A stretch of DNA of 35,682 nucleotides from a gamma proteobacterium endosymbiont of Lamellibrachia anaximandri (GTDB lineage: Bacteria > Pseudomonadota > Gammaproteobacteria > Chromatiales > Chromatiaceae), in contig JAESPE010000035.1 of assembly GCA_016756835.1 (NCBI GenBank), positions 1-35,682 on the forward strand, in the 5' to 3' direction. Below are positions 16,716 through 25,422 of this stretch, piece by piece. Under the pieces are notes generated by a model. It was not told where the DNA came from. It made no database searches and was given only the letters and a program-made list of their open reading frames with translations. The position numbers and the translations under genes are program-made. Position 1 is the stretch's first letter, and the number at the start of each line of letters is the position of its first letter.

Positions 16716-17213
16716 TCAGCCCAAGGCTTTCAGTGCAGCGTCGTAGTCGGGTTCATCGACGATCTCGGGAACCTGCTGGGTGTAGGTCACTTTGCCGTCT
16801 TCAACGATGACGATCGCGCGGGAGCACAAGCCCTCCAGAGGGCCGTCGGTGATCAGCAGGCCATAATCCTTGGCGAATGCCTTGCTCTTCATCAATGACA
16901 GAGAAACCACGTTTTCGAGACCTTCCGCGGTGCAGAAGCGGCCTTGAGCGAAGGGCAGATCACAGGAGATCACCAGGCAGACCGCATCGTCGCGACTGTT
17001 GAAGTTCTCGTTGAACTTGCGGGCTGAAGCGGCGCAGGTTGCTGTGTCCAGACTTGGCACGATGTTCAGCAATACTTTTTTCCCGGAAAAATCGCCCAGT
17101 CCTTTGTTGGACAGGTCCCCTGCGGTGAGGCTGAATGCCGGGGCGTCGGAACCGACGGCAGGTAGTTCACCACTGGTGTTGATCTCGTTTCCTTTGAGTG
17201 TAATTTTAGCCAT
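16716..17213 (-). CDS. tpx: Thiol peroxidase (atypical 2-Cys peroxiredoxin)
   Basis: A 165-aa peroxiredoxin that reduces hydroperoxides with electrons from thioredoxin. The peroxidatic cysteine is C60 in PSLDTATCAASARKFNE and the resolving cysteine is C94 in GRFC, the Tpx-type spacing; the length is that of the family. It lies between nifJ (69-base gap) and rnfC (35-base gap) in the same orientation, so it is probably co-transcribed with them. A peroxidase beside an oxygen-sensitive iron-sulfur enzyme and an Rnf complex that can leak electrons to oxygen makes sense as local protection; that link is inference. Confidence 0.95.
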   Translation of the reverse strand: MAKITLKGNEINTSGELPAVGSDAPAFSLTAGDLSNKGLGDFSGKKVLLNIVPSLDTATCAASARKFNENFNSRDDAVCLVISCDLPFAQGRFCTAEGLENVVSLSLMKSKAFAKDYGLLITDGPLEGLCSRAIVIVEDGKVTYTQQVPEIVDEPDYDAALKALG

Positions 17214-17282
17214 GTTTATTTCTCTACAGTTTGGTCGTTAAATATCGGAGCACAGATCTTAATCGGTTTTTGCCCTAATTTG

Positions 17283-20200
17283 TTACTGAAATTTCTCAGC
17301 CCGTTTGACCAGCTTCTCGATATCCTTCTCGCCCATGTTCCAGGGGGTACCGGGATGCAGGCAGCCGGCGGTGCATTTCTCCGCCGCCTTGACGATGTCC
17401 TTGTAGGTACCTGCCTGGGGATCGATGACCACGGCGAGCTTGTCGTCGTTGTAGGCGAAGATCTTTGGATTGATATCGGTGCACTCGTCGCAGGCGGTGC
17501 ATTCCGGGGTCTCGATCCAGACCGGTTCGTAATCTCCGGCAGGCGCGGCGCCTATGCCCCCATCAGGGCTGTGGCCATTTGCTGAAATAGATCCCGCCAG
17601 AGCAGTTGCATTGCCTGATGCAGCCATCGACAGCAGGGTGGAGCTAAGACGGTTGGCCATATCGACCTTGGCCTGCTCCACCAAAGCGTTGACATCGACC
17701 TTGTCGAGTTCGCCGGCGATGCCTTTGAGCTGGTGCCAGAACTGGCGGCGCTCCTCGGCGGATTTGACGATCTCTTCGGAGCAGAGGATGCGCATCAGGC
17801 GGTTTTTGCCATCAACACCCCAGATGTAGGGGTAGTTACCCTCGCGTTCGTCCTCGTCCAAATCGAGGAACCTGTGAAAGGGGATCATCTCCTCGCCCCA
17901 CGTCTCCGGCGGCGCTGTGCGAAAGTGCTTGCGGAAGCGGCCTTCGGTAACGGCGAAGTCGGCGAAGGTCATAGGCACCTCAAGTTTCGCCTCTTGATCG
18001 TTCTCATCGATATAATCGATGCTGTAGGAGGGCCAATCTTCCTCGATGGCGGGGTTGCCCTCCAGATCGATGCAATCCTGCAGGGTCTCACCGGCGTCCG
18101 GATCGAACTTCATCAGCGGATAGGCGCGGGATTCTACGGCAATTTTTGACTGGCGTGCGGTGGCGTCGTCGGCCACTCCATGCTCAGGCTGGCAGACTGC
18201 GTAGATGTTGAACAGTGCCGGACGACGGCTGTTGAGACCGTCGATATAGCCCTCGATCAGATGGGTGGTGTTGCTGACAGAGCCCTGCAGCACGTAGCTG
18301 GTGCGGTGGGCGATGCCGATCAGCCCCATCTCCTTGCGCATCTCCTCCTTGCCCTTCATCGCCTTGCCGTAGGGGGCCATGTCGGATATCTGGGAGATGA
18401 AGCCCGAGGTGCAGGCCTGACCGCCAGTGTTGGAGTAGACCTGGGTGTCGAGTACCAGCACCTTGATCGGCATGCCGGATGCCATGGCACGGGAGAGGTT
18501 CTGGAAGCCGATGTCATACATCGCGCCGTCACCGCCCACCGAGACCACCGGTGGACACATCAGCCACTCATCGTCGCTGAAGTCCTTCCAGTTGAACTGC
18601 TGGAAAAAGGGGTTATGCTCGACCGGGTTGAACTTGCCCGCCAATTCCAGCTCGGCGTGGCGGATTGCCTTGAAGCCTTCCGCCATCTTCACCATATGGC
18701 CTTCGAATAGGCCCATGGCTACGGACGGGCTGTCCTGGAACAGATGGCTGGTCCAGGGGAACGGATAGGGGTTGAAGGGGTAGGTGGAGCCCCATACCGA
18801 GGTACAACCGGTAGCGTTGACTATGCCCATCTCGGCGCGGCCGTTGCCGGTCTGGCCCTCACGGTAGCGCCAATGCAGATCGCGCAGCTGGTTAAGTACA
18901 CCGGTGGCCCACTTCAGCCACTCCTTGTCGACCAGGGTATTTTCGTGGTCCGGGTCGATGCTGTCGCTGAGACGTGAGAGGCTCAGGTCGCCCTCTTCAG
19001 CATCTGCAGCCCGGTTGAGCGCATCGGTATCGTTCAGGTCGACGCCGGAGGCGAGCTTGAGGCGGATGTGCTGCTCAAGCCGGGCGATCAGGTCATCCAG
19101 CTTTGCCATCTGCGCTTTGACGCGGGGTTGCATCAGCGCGGTGATGGTGCCGGTGAAGAGGTGGGTGGCGGTCTTCTCGCCGCAGCCAAGGCAGGAGCCA
19201 TCGCCGCAGTTCATCGAGTTGTAGTTGGCTTTGTCGAGCAGCAGGGTCTCCAGTGCGCCGATCTTTTCATCGAGGTCGTCGATGCGACTGTAACTTTCGT
19301 TGCTGGTGGGCAGATCGAGCCAGAAGTCCCAGTCGTTGCGCATCTTTTCGATGGCTGCATTGTCCTGTGGTTCGGCAACCAACGCCAAGTCTTCACAGAC
19401 ATCGACGCACTCCATGCAGCCCTTGCAGGTGTATGGGTTGATGGTGATGGAGAAGAGTCCGCCAGAATTGGGCGCCTTCTTCTCTTTGAGGTTCCAGTAG
19501 GGTTTGGTGGCAGCGAAATCGAAGCTGCCCAGCGCATCGACAAAGCGGCCAAACTCCGCCTCAAGGTCGCTTCTGCGCTTCCCCGTATCCTCGGTTTCCT
19601 CCTCCGGGTCACTGGCAGCGATGGTTTCGAGGATCGCCTGGTCGAGCAGGTTGCGTACCTCGGCGCTTTCGCCCTGTTCGTTGACCAGTTCACGCAGTCG
19701 CTTCTCCACCTTGCGGGTTTCGCGGCGCAGGTACTGGGTCGGCATGCCACCTGTCTCGATCTTGTCGATGACTGAAGTGAAGATTTCGCCGATGGTATTG
19801 ACCAGACCAGGAATGGATGAGTCAGGACAGATCGTGTAGCAATCACCGCAAGCGGTGCAGTTTTCCGCCACCCACTTGGGGTATTCAAAGCGAATCTGGG
19901 TCATGTCGCGGAAGATGCCGGTGGAGGCCGGCACCAGCGACAGCGCCTGATAGGGGTCTGCCAGGTTGTCGGTGCCTTTGCCAGTGGCGTAGAAGCTGCC
20001 GGTCTGTTCCCAGAAACGATGCACATCGGAGACGCCGCCGTCACTCTCGGGCAGATGCTTGAGCATCACCGGCATGCCGATTTCTTTCTTCAGCTGGCCG
20101 GCATTCTGCACGCCCACCTGCATGTTGGTGATCGGATGGATCTCGTCGAAGCCACGGCGCACGATACGCAGGTTGTCCTCGACCACCCGTTGGCCCTTGG

Positions 20201-22217
20201 CGCCGAACTTATGCTGCAGCTGATCCTCAATGGACTGGAAGAGTTTTTTCTCATCCAGACCCGCCATCTCCATCAGCGGTGAACCGGCAAAGAAGGCACC
20301 CTGGAAGGCGTTGCCCTGCATGCGTAGCTGCAGCTCCGGGTTGGTGGCCTCCTCGCGGGCGATCTTGAAGCCGTCGATATAGAAGATCTTGATATCGTTG
20401 TCCACAGCCTGCTGTTGCATCGAATGTGGGAAGCTGGCCCAGACCGCTTCAGGGCTGTCCAGATTGGACTGGATGATCAGGGTGCCGCCCTTTTTCAGTC
20501 CTGCAAGGGGATTGGAATGGCTATACACGTTGGGGTCGGGGCTCAACACTACGTCAACGAAGTGGTATTCGCAGTTGAGCGGAATCGGCGTGGGGGCCGC
20601 CGACAGGAAGTAGGTGGTGGGCTGGCCCTTCTTCTCCGAACCGTATTTGGGGTTGGCCTTGATCTCGTAGCCGAGCAGATCATAGAGAGTCATCACCAGG
20701 TTCTTGCCGGTGGTGATGGCGCCCCAACCACCTACCGAGTGCATGCGCACGGTGATGGAACCTTCGGGCATCAGGTTGGGGTTCTCGGAACCCTTTACCG
20801 TCAGCTCGCCAACATTGGGGTAGGCGTCCAGCATCTTCTGGATGTGGATCTCCTGCTTCGGGTTGGCTGCCTCGCGCACAAAATCGATGCCGAGGTAGAA
20901 GAATCTCTTTTGCTCACCTTCCGGCAGCATATTCTCTATGGCGCCGATCAACGATTCCGGTTGCAGATCGCGGGAGCCAATGCCGTAGCAGCCGGAGAAG
21001 AGGCGCGGCGCATCCTTGAAACTACTGTAGGTGGCATATTCCGGATAGGGGATATTCTGTTCCGCCTGGCCGTTCTCGATACATTTGGATATGGTGGCGC
21101 GCACCTCACGGATCAGCGGTAGATCCTCTGCCAATGGCTGATCGGTACGCTCCAGTACGGCCACGCCCTTCTTGCCCTTCAGCACTTTGCCGAGCAGGTC
21201 GCCGGGGAAGGGACGATAGAGGGTGATGTCCACTACGCCGATCTTCAGCTGACGGGTCTTTTCCAGATAGGCGGCCACGCCGTGGGCCTGCACCACCATG
21301 GAACCCATACCGACGATCACATAATCAGCTTCGTCGACGTTATGGCTACCGATGCGTGCGTAGCGGCGTCCGGTCAGTTGGTAGTACTCCTCCATCGCCT
21401 GCTCGGCAAGCTCAGCGACATGGTCATAGAAGTAGGGCCGCTGCGCCGCCGTGGTCTGCATGTGTGCATCCTGGTTTTGCACCGTGCCCGACTGCATCGG
21501 GTTGTCCACATCCCAGACCAGGGGTACACGGCGGCGGGTCTCGCCATAAAGCATCTTCTGCGCCGGAGTGGGGCTCTCGATCTCATCATCGGGACGGCCG
21601 AGGAATTCGGCGATCAGCTCACGTTCCGGTGCCTGCACCGGTTCGATCAGATGGGTGGTGAGAAAGCCGTCCTGGCCGATGGCGGCCGGGGTCAGCGCCA
21701 ACTCGGCAGTCTTGCGGCCGATCAGGTTGAGGTCGGCGGCGCCTTGCGCATTGTTGGCAAACATCTGAATGAAGCCGGTGTCGTCGATGCAGTGGAAGTC
21801 ATCATGACCGCAGTGCACATTGAGCGACGCCTTGGTGATGGCGCGGGCGCCGATATTCAATACATAGGGCAGGCGTTTGCCGGCAGCCGCGTAGAGCGAC
21901 TCGTGCATGAAGGCGACGCCCTGTGCGGAGGAGAAGTTAGTGGAGCGAAGGCCGGTCATCGACATACCGGCGGTGACGGCTGCGGCGGCGTGTTCCGATT
22001 CCGGCTCGACGAAAATCAGCGTGCGGTCGGAGATATTGACGTGGCCCGAGGCCATCTCCTGTGCCCAGATCTCCCCCATCTCAGTGGAAGGGGTAATGGG
22101 ATAGGCACCCGCCGCATCCGAGGCCTCGCGCTCACAGCGGACTACGGCCTCGTTGCCGGCCATCGCCATGCGGATGCCAGGGTACTTGAAGGTCTTGGTC
22201 TCTTTTTTGCCGAACAT
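17283..22217 (-). CDS. nifJ: Very large pyruvate:ferredoxin (flavodoxin) oxidoreductase with C-terminal ferredoxin domain
   Basis: Interconverts pyruvate + CoA with acetyl-CoA + CO2 using ferredoxin or flavodoxin. At 1644 aa it is about 450 residues longer than usual single-chain NifJ (near 1170-1200). Visible order: pyrimidine-binding domain I (YPITPSTEMGEIW near 40, ATITKA-type ARAITKASLN near 125), transketolase-C-like domain II, the gamma domain (RMHSVGGWGAITTGKNL near 500), a two-cluster ferredoxin domain (CTACGDCYTICP near 784 and CKGCMECVDVCE near 931, far apart because of an acidic, helical insert between them), the proximal-cluster site NCGDGSCLGCGEK near 1002, a second helical insert, the TPP site GGDGAMYDIG near 1227 with NTGGQ near 1262, and a C-terminal domain near 1570-1640 holding CTACDEC and a distant CTAGC, which resembles a one-cluster ferredoxin. 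It follows rnfB by 175 bases. Confidence 0.93.
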   Translation of the reverse strand: MFGKKETKTFKYPGIRMAMAGNEAVVRCEREASDAAGAYPITPSTEMGEIWAQEMASGHVNISDRTLIFVEPESEHAAAAVTAGMSMTGLRSTNFSSAQGVAFMHESLYAAAGKRLPYVLNIGARAITKASLNVHCGHDDFHCIDDTGFIQMFANNAQGAADLNLIGRKTAELALTPAAIGQDGFLTTHLIEPVQAPERELIAEFLGRPDDEIESPTPAQKMLYGETRRRVPLVWDVDNPMQSGTVQNQDAHMQTTAAQRPYFYDHVAELAEQAMEEYYQLTGRRYARIGSHNVDEADYVIVGMGSMVVQAHGVAAYLEKTRQLKIGVVDITLYRPFPGDLLGKVLKGKKGVAVLERTDQPLAEDLPLIREVRATISKCIENGQAEQNIPYPEYATYSSFKDAPRLFSGCYGIGSRDLQPESLIGAIENMLPEGEQKRFFYLGIDFVREAANPKQEIHIQKMLDAYPNVGELTVKGSENPNLMPEGSITVRMHSVGGWGAITTGKNLVMTLYDLLGYEIKANPKYGSEKKGQPTTYFLSAAPTPIPLNCEYHFVDVVLSPDPNVYSHSNPLAGLKKGGTLIIQSNLDSPEAVWASFPHSMQQQAVDNDIKIFYIDGFKIAREEATNPELQLRMQGNAFQGAFFAGSPLMEMAGLDEKKLFQSIEDQLQHKFGAKGQRVVEDNLRIVRRGFDEIHPITNMQVGVQNAGQLKKEIGMPVMLKHLPESDGGVSDVHRFWEQTGSFYATGKGTDNLADPYQALSLVPASTGIFRDMTQIRFEYPKWVAENCTACGDCYTICPDSSIPGLVNTIGEIFTSVIDKIETGGMPTQYLRRETRKVEKRLRELVNEQGESAEVRNLLDQAILETIAASDPEEETEDTGKRRSDLEAEFGRFVDALGSFDFAATKPYWNLKEKKAPNSGGLFSITINPYTCKGCMECVDVCEDLALVAEPQDNAAIEKMRNDWDFWLDLPTSNESYSRIDDLDEKIGALETLLLDKANYNSMNCGDGSCLGCGEKTATHLFTGTITALMQPRVKAQMAKLDDLIARLEQHIRLKLASGVDLNDTDALNRAADAEEGDLSLSRLSDSIDPDHENTLVDKEWLKWATGVLNQLRDLHWRYREGQTGNGRAEMGIVNATGCTSVWGSTYPFNPYPFPWTSHLFQDSPSVAMGLFEGHMVKMAEGFKAIRHAELELAGKFNPVEHNPFFQQFNWKDFSDDEWLMCPPVVSVGGDGAMYDIGFQNLSRAMASGMPIKVLVLDTQVYSNTGGQACTSGFISQISDMAPYGKAMKGKEEMRKEMGLIGIAHRTSYVLQGSVSNTTHLIEGYIDGLNSRRPALFNIYAVCQPEHGVADDATARQSKIAVESRAYPLMKFDPDAGETLQDCIDLEGNPAIEEDWPSYSIDYIDENDQEAKLEVPMTFADFAVTEGRFRKHFRTAPPETWGEEMIPFHRFLDLDEDEREGNYPYIWGVDGKNRLMRILCSEEIVKSAEERRQFWHQLKGIAGELDKVDVNALVEQAKVDMANRLSSTLLSMAASGNATALAGSISANGHSPDGGIGAAPAGDYEPVWIETPECTACDECTDINPKIFAYNDDKLAVVIDPQAGTYKDIVKAAEKCTAGCLHPGTPWNMGEKDIEKLVKRAEKFQ

Positions 22218-22253
22218 AGTCTCTGTCTCGTTTCAGTCAGCCTGGTCGTTGGT

Positions 22254-22380
22254 AACGCGGAGGCCGCAATGCCGCAAAGAACGCGGAGTTATATTTTTTC
22301 CTGTTGCTTCATTGAACAGTTCAGGTGTTGGTGTCTTGAGTCATTTTCTTCTAAAGAAACTTTACGCTTTTCGCGTTGCT
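22254..22380. repeat. Degenerate member of the ACGCGG/CCGCAAAG repeat family, rnfB-nifJ gap
   Basis: AACGCGGAGGCCGC and CCGCAAAGAACGCGG at 22254-22286 are followed about 75 bases later by TTTACGCTTTTCGCGTTGCT (22361-22380), the inverted counterpart. It is less symmetrical than the copy at 15247. It fills most of the 175-base spacer between rnfB and nifJ. Confidence 0.5.
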
Positions 22381-22392
22381 GCAATCTCAGTA

Positions 22393-23292
22393 TTAGGTTG
22401 CAGGGTGCTGGGGCAACGCCTCCTTACGCACAATATGCTTGGCCTGGCGGCCTTTGGTCACGGTGTCGCCGTCCAGCCAGACTATGGCGCCGGTGGGGCA
22501 GCGTTGGGTGGCAATGGGGGAGGCCAGGGCATTCTTTTCATAGTTGATCACTGCCAGGTTGTCGGTGATGTTGATCAGCGCTTCCGGGCTGTCTTTTGCA
22601 CAACGTTCGCAGGCAGTGCAGGCCACGGCGCAATCGGCTTCAGCCCCGTCGCCATCGCCCAGGTTTTTACACGCCACCCATAACCTGTGGCTGATTGGCT
22701 GGATGGAGAAGAGTTCCTTAGGGCAGACATCGACACAGTCCCCACAGGCCGTGCACTTGGCATTAGTGACCACCGGGAGGCCATGTTGATCCATGGTGAT
22801 GGCGTCGAGTTCGCAGACATCTTCACAATCGCCGATTCCAATACATCCCCAACTGCAACCTTTCGGACCACCGGCCACAAGGGCTGCTGCCCTGCATGAG
22901 GAGAGGCCTTCGTAGTGCGCCCGCATGTGCGCGACATGGGAGCCTCCTGCACAGGCGAGACGAGCCACCCGTTGCTCCACTTCACCCGCCGCTACGCCAA
23001 GGTAATCCGCGATCTCTTCAATGGCATCCTGCGAATTCACCGTACACTGAGCCGGTTCCAGACTGCCTTCGACCAATCCCTCGGCAAAAGGGCGACAACC
23101 TGCGGTACCACAGGCGCCGCAGTTGGTCAGAGGGAGCATCTCTTCGACCTCATCGATGCGTGGATCTTCGAATACCCACAGCTTACGGTTCGCAATGGCC
23201 AGGGTAAGAGATAAAACAAGCCCCAAAACGCTCATAAAGGCGATTGCAATAGAGATATGAATAAGGTTGTCGTAGTCCAAATTCCCAATCAC
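22393..23292 (-). CDS. rnfB: Ion-translocating oxidoreductase complex subunit RnfB (long, multi-cluster form)
   Basis: The ferredoxin-interacting subunit, 299 aa compared with about 190 in E. coli RsxB. One N-terminal membrane helix (about 12-34) is followed by the 4Fe-4S domain with C58, C61, C66 and C83 (NCGACGTAGC). A Cys-rich stretch comes next (GCSWGCIGIGDCEDVCELDAI), then CTACGDCVDVCP, then a further ACxxC segment (CAVACTACERCAKDSPEA) and a late RCPTGAI. This suggests extra ferredoxin-like clusters, as in the long RnfB proteins of anaerobes. The start is GTG (23290-23292) with a weak ribosome site. It is the first gene of the operon and is preceded by an AT-rich regulatory region. It lies apart from rnfCDGEA because nifJ and tpx intervene. 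Confidence 0.94.
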   Translation of the reverse strand: MIGNLDYDNLIHISIAIAFMSVLGLVLSLTLAIANRKLWVFEDPRIDEVEEMLPLTNCGACGTAGCRPFAEGLVEGSLEPAQCTVNSQDAIEEIADYLGVAAGEVEQRVARLACAGGSHVAHMRAHYEGLSSCRAAALVAGGPKGCSWGCIGIGDCEDVCELDAITMDQHGLPVVTNAKCTACGDCVDVCPKELFSIQPISHRLWVACKNLGDGDGAEADCAVACTACERCAKDSPEALINITDNLAVINYEKNALASPIATQRCPTGAIVWLDGDTVTKGRQAKHIVRKEALPQHPAT

Positions 23293-23357
23293 TTTCGGGT
23301 TGTCATCAACGGGTAATAAAAACCGTAATGTTCCTGGGAGTTTAAGGGAGGTCCATG

Positions 23358-23438
23358 TATTAATCTAGATAATATTATCAATACACACTATTAATATTAA
23401 TGAGGGGAACATTTAGCATTGAATCATTAAATATTAAT
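23358..23438. promoter_or_regulatory. AT-rich palindromic region upstream of the rnfB operon
   Basis: The perfect 12-base palindrome GATAATATTATC lies at 23368-23379, and TATTAAT occurs at 23358, 23389, 23395 and 23432. Read toward rnfB the strand offers TTGATA and TAATAC elements, but their spacing is too short for a standard promoter. It is the likely control region of the 14-kb minus-strand operon. The regulator is unknown. Confidence 0.4.
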
Positions 23439-23647
23439 GACTGATCTCGAAAAAGTCGTGATCTCGTGGGTCTACCACGCGCGTTTCAAAAAATGGTCAT
23501 GGCACTGTAGACATAACCAGACGTAGCGGACAGAGTAGCCTACCGTGAGACTTCTTTTCCTGTTTCCAGACAGCCACGGGGCAGCAAATAGCCGTCGAGG
23601 CATTTAGCCAGGGGGCGTGGTTATTGGCGGATATGAAATGAAGAGTG

Positions 23648-23695
23648 GAAGATACCGGGCGGCCATATAGGATATTGCTCTTCTCCGGTATCTTC
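23648..23695 (-). terminator. Perfect 11-bp inverted repeat downstream of the 61-aa gene
   Basis: GAAGATACCGG (23648-23658) and CCGGTATCTTC (23685-23695) form a perfect 11-bp stem around 26 bases. It starts 15 bases beyond the stop of the minus-strand gene at 23710 and could end its transcript, although no T-tract follows on that strand. Confidence 0.4.
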
Positions 23696-23709
23696 TGTTG
23701 CTGCTGTTT

Positions 23710-23895
23710 TCAGAAGCACTTATGTAGATCGTTCAAGCCTTCTTCTGCATTTAATTCCTTCTGTAACAATAACTTATATGTTTTCAGGATTAGACGTTCA
23801 TGAAGCGTCTTCGGTGGGCTTACTTCATCTATCACTGTCTGAAAACGATCTATTTTCTCGCTGTGAGACATCTTGGAATTTTTCTGCACTGCCAT
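23710..23895 (-). CDS. Small hypothetical protein
   Basis: A 61-aa charged, helical protein (MSHSEKIDRFQTVIDEV, then LHERLILKTYKLLLQKELNAEEGL) with no membrane segment and one Cys near the end; I do not recognise it. The ATG at 23893-23895 is preferred over one two codons upstream because CGGGAG is then 7 bases away instead of adjacent. It is flanked by a long inverted repeat downstream and by about 170 bases without genes upstream. A real gene is likely given the ribosome site, but the evidence is modest. Confidence 0.55.
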   Translation of the reverse strand: MAVQKNSKMSHSEKIDRFQTVIDEVSPPKTLHERLILKTYKLLLQKELNAEEGLNDLHKCF

Positions 23896-24071
23896 AATCA
23901 TACTCCCGATCCCCTACTCATCATTAAGTGTAGATCTATTTTGGGAGGAAAATAATCGGCAGCGCCTGATCCGATTGTAGGAATTTTCCGATACCGGAGG
24001 ATTGAGCAATCGTAATTAGACTGACGGTGAATATGTGTTCGGTGGACCGGGAAGTGGATCTCCCCGATCTG

Positions 24072-25406
24072 TTATGTAGGGTTCCCTTGAGGTCGCCTGA
24101 CCGACACGATCAGTCCCTCGACCGGCCTGCCTGCTTCCTTACGCAGGATCTGGTTCTCGATGGATAGCAGATCGAATCCGCAGGCTGATAGCAGATTACG
24201 CATATAATTTTCCGCATGGCAGTATCTGCCGTGGGGGCGCAGGATGAAGGTGTTACCCGGTTGAGGATTGGCGATCATTTCGATGGAGAACAGCATCAGC
24301 CCGCCGGGTTTCAATGCTTCGAAGGATGCACGGGTGACTTCCTCAAGCGCGCCAAAATAGCACAGTGTATCGGCGGAGATGATCAGGTCGAAAACACGCT
24401 TTCTTGCCTGGAGATAACCGGTCAGCTCTTCCTCGATCAGTTCGTCATAGACACCGCCACCCTTTGCTTTTTCCAGCATGGCCCGTGAGAGATCGACACC
24501 GATCAGATGTTTCGCGTAAGGGCGCAGCAGGGAGCCGCACCAGCCAGTACCGCAACCGGCATCGAGTACAATGAGTTCCTCGTTTCGCTGTGGAATGAGA
24601 GCTGCAACTGCCTTTGCCAAGAGTTCCGGTGCCCGGTATTCGAGCTTTTTCAGGACCTTGTCGAAGCTGCCGGCAAATTTGTCGAAGGTCTCCTCGACGA
24701 AGGCATCGGAGGCTCGCTTTGGTACATTCTCTCCTGTGCAGGCAGCCAGCAGATGTTGGGCAACGGGATTGTCCGGATCGAACAATAACCACTCTCTAAA
24801 CACATCCACCGCCTCCTCCAGTCGGCCCTTCCGGTAGAGCGAATAGCCCAGCCAGCGGTAGGAGGCGGAATTGGGGGCGTGGAATGAAATTGATTTGCGG
24901 TAGGCCTCTATCGCCTCCTCGTAGCGTTCCAGTTCAACCAGAATGCTGCCGATGTTATGCCATATATCCGCATGTTCGGGGGAGACCTCGATGGCCTGTC
25001 GATAGCACGACATCGCCTCCTGGTAGTGAGCCTGTTCCCTGAGGACCGTTCCCAGGTTGTTGAGTGCATCGGCGTTTTTCGGATCGAGCGCAAGGCAGGC
25101 CCGATAGGCCGCCTTTGCCTTATCCAGCCGACCCAGTTCCTTCAACACGTTGCCCAGGTTGTTGTGGGCCTCCCTGTAGGCCGGGTTTGATTTGATGGCG
25201 TCACCAATCAGTTTGACCGCTTCCTCTCCTCGTCCGGCTTGGTGCTGCAGAACACCCAGATAATGGAGCGCATCCGATTGGGCTGGAGCCGCCTCGAGGA
25301 TTCGCAGGTAGAGGGTTCTTGCATCGTCGACTTGCCCTTCGCGGTGAAGCTTTACTGCCAACTTGACAGCGTCGTCGAGAGATATTTTTTTATCCGTCTT
25401 GTCCAT
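24072..25406 (-). CDS. TPR-repeat SAM-dependent methyltransferase (second of a tandem pair)
   Basis: A 444-aa two-part protein. Residues about 10-215 hold roughly six tetratricopeptide repeats (HNNLGNVLKELGRLDKAKAAY, reading as canonical 34-residue units). From about 235 a class I methyltransferase domain follows, with motif I LDAGCGTGWCG near 278-288, the acidic LIGVDLSRAMLEKA motif, the IISADTLCYFG motif IV and a GRYCHAENYMRNLL C-terminal segment typical of the UbiE/TPR-methyltransferase group. The substrate is not evident; TPRs probably bind a protein partner or target. It starts 16 bases after the upstream paralogue and is likely co-transcribed with it. No Shine-Dalgarno is obvious. Confidence 0.9.
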   Translation of the reverse strand: MDKTDKKISLDDAVKLAVKLHREGQVDDARTLYLRILEAAPAQSDALHYLGVLQHQAGRGEEAVKLIGDAIKSNPAYREAHNNLGNVLKELGRLDKAKAAYRACLALDPKNADALNNLGTVLREQAHYQEAMSCYRQAIEVSPEHADIWHNIGSILVELERYEEAIEAYRKSISFHAPNSASYRWLGYSLYRKGRLEEAVDVFREWLLFDPDNPVAQHLLAACTGENVPKRASDAFVEETFDKFAGSFDKVLKKLEYRAPELLAKAVAALIPQRNEELIVLDAGCGTGWCGSLLRPYAKHLIGVDLSRAMLEKAKGGGVYDELIEEELTGYLQARKRVFDLIISADTLCYFGALEEVTRASFEALKPGGLMLFSIEMIANPQPGNTFILRPHGRYCHAENYMRNLLSACGFDLLSIENQILRKEAGRPVEGLIVSVRRPQGNPT

Positions 25407-25422
25407 TTACGCCATAACTGTG

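Larger units (their letters stand above)
23293..23709. other. 417-base gap upstream of rnfB
   Basis: No gene is visible. It holds the AT-rich palindromic region described separately, a small hairpin (CGTGG-GTCTA-CCACG, 23465-23479), about 150 bases of mixed sequence without signals I can name, and a long inverted repeat near 23648-23695. Confidence 0.6.

Noticed and set aside
21282..22547. A 421-residue plus-strand open frame opposite nifJ and the end of rnfB
   Set aside because: It is the antisense shadow of strongly conserved nifJ sequence and shows no protein family features of its own.
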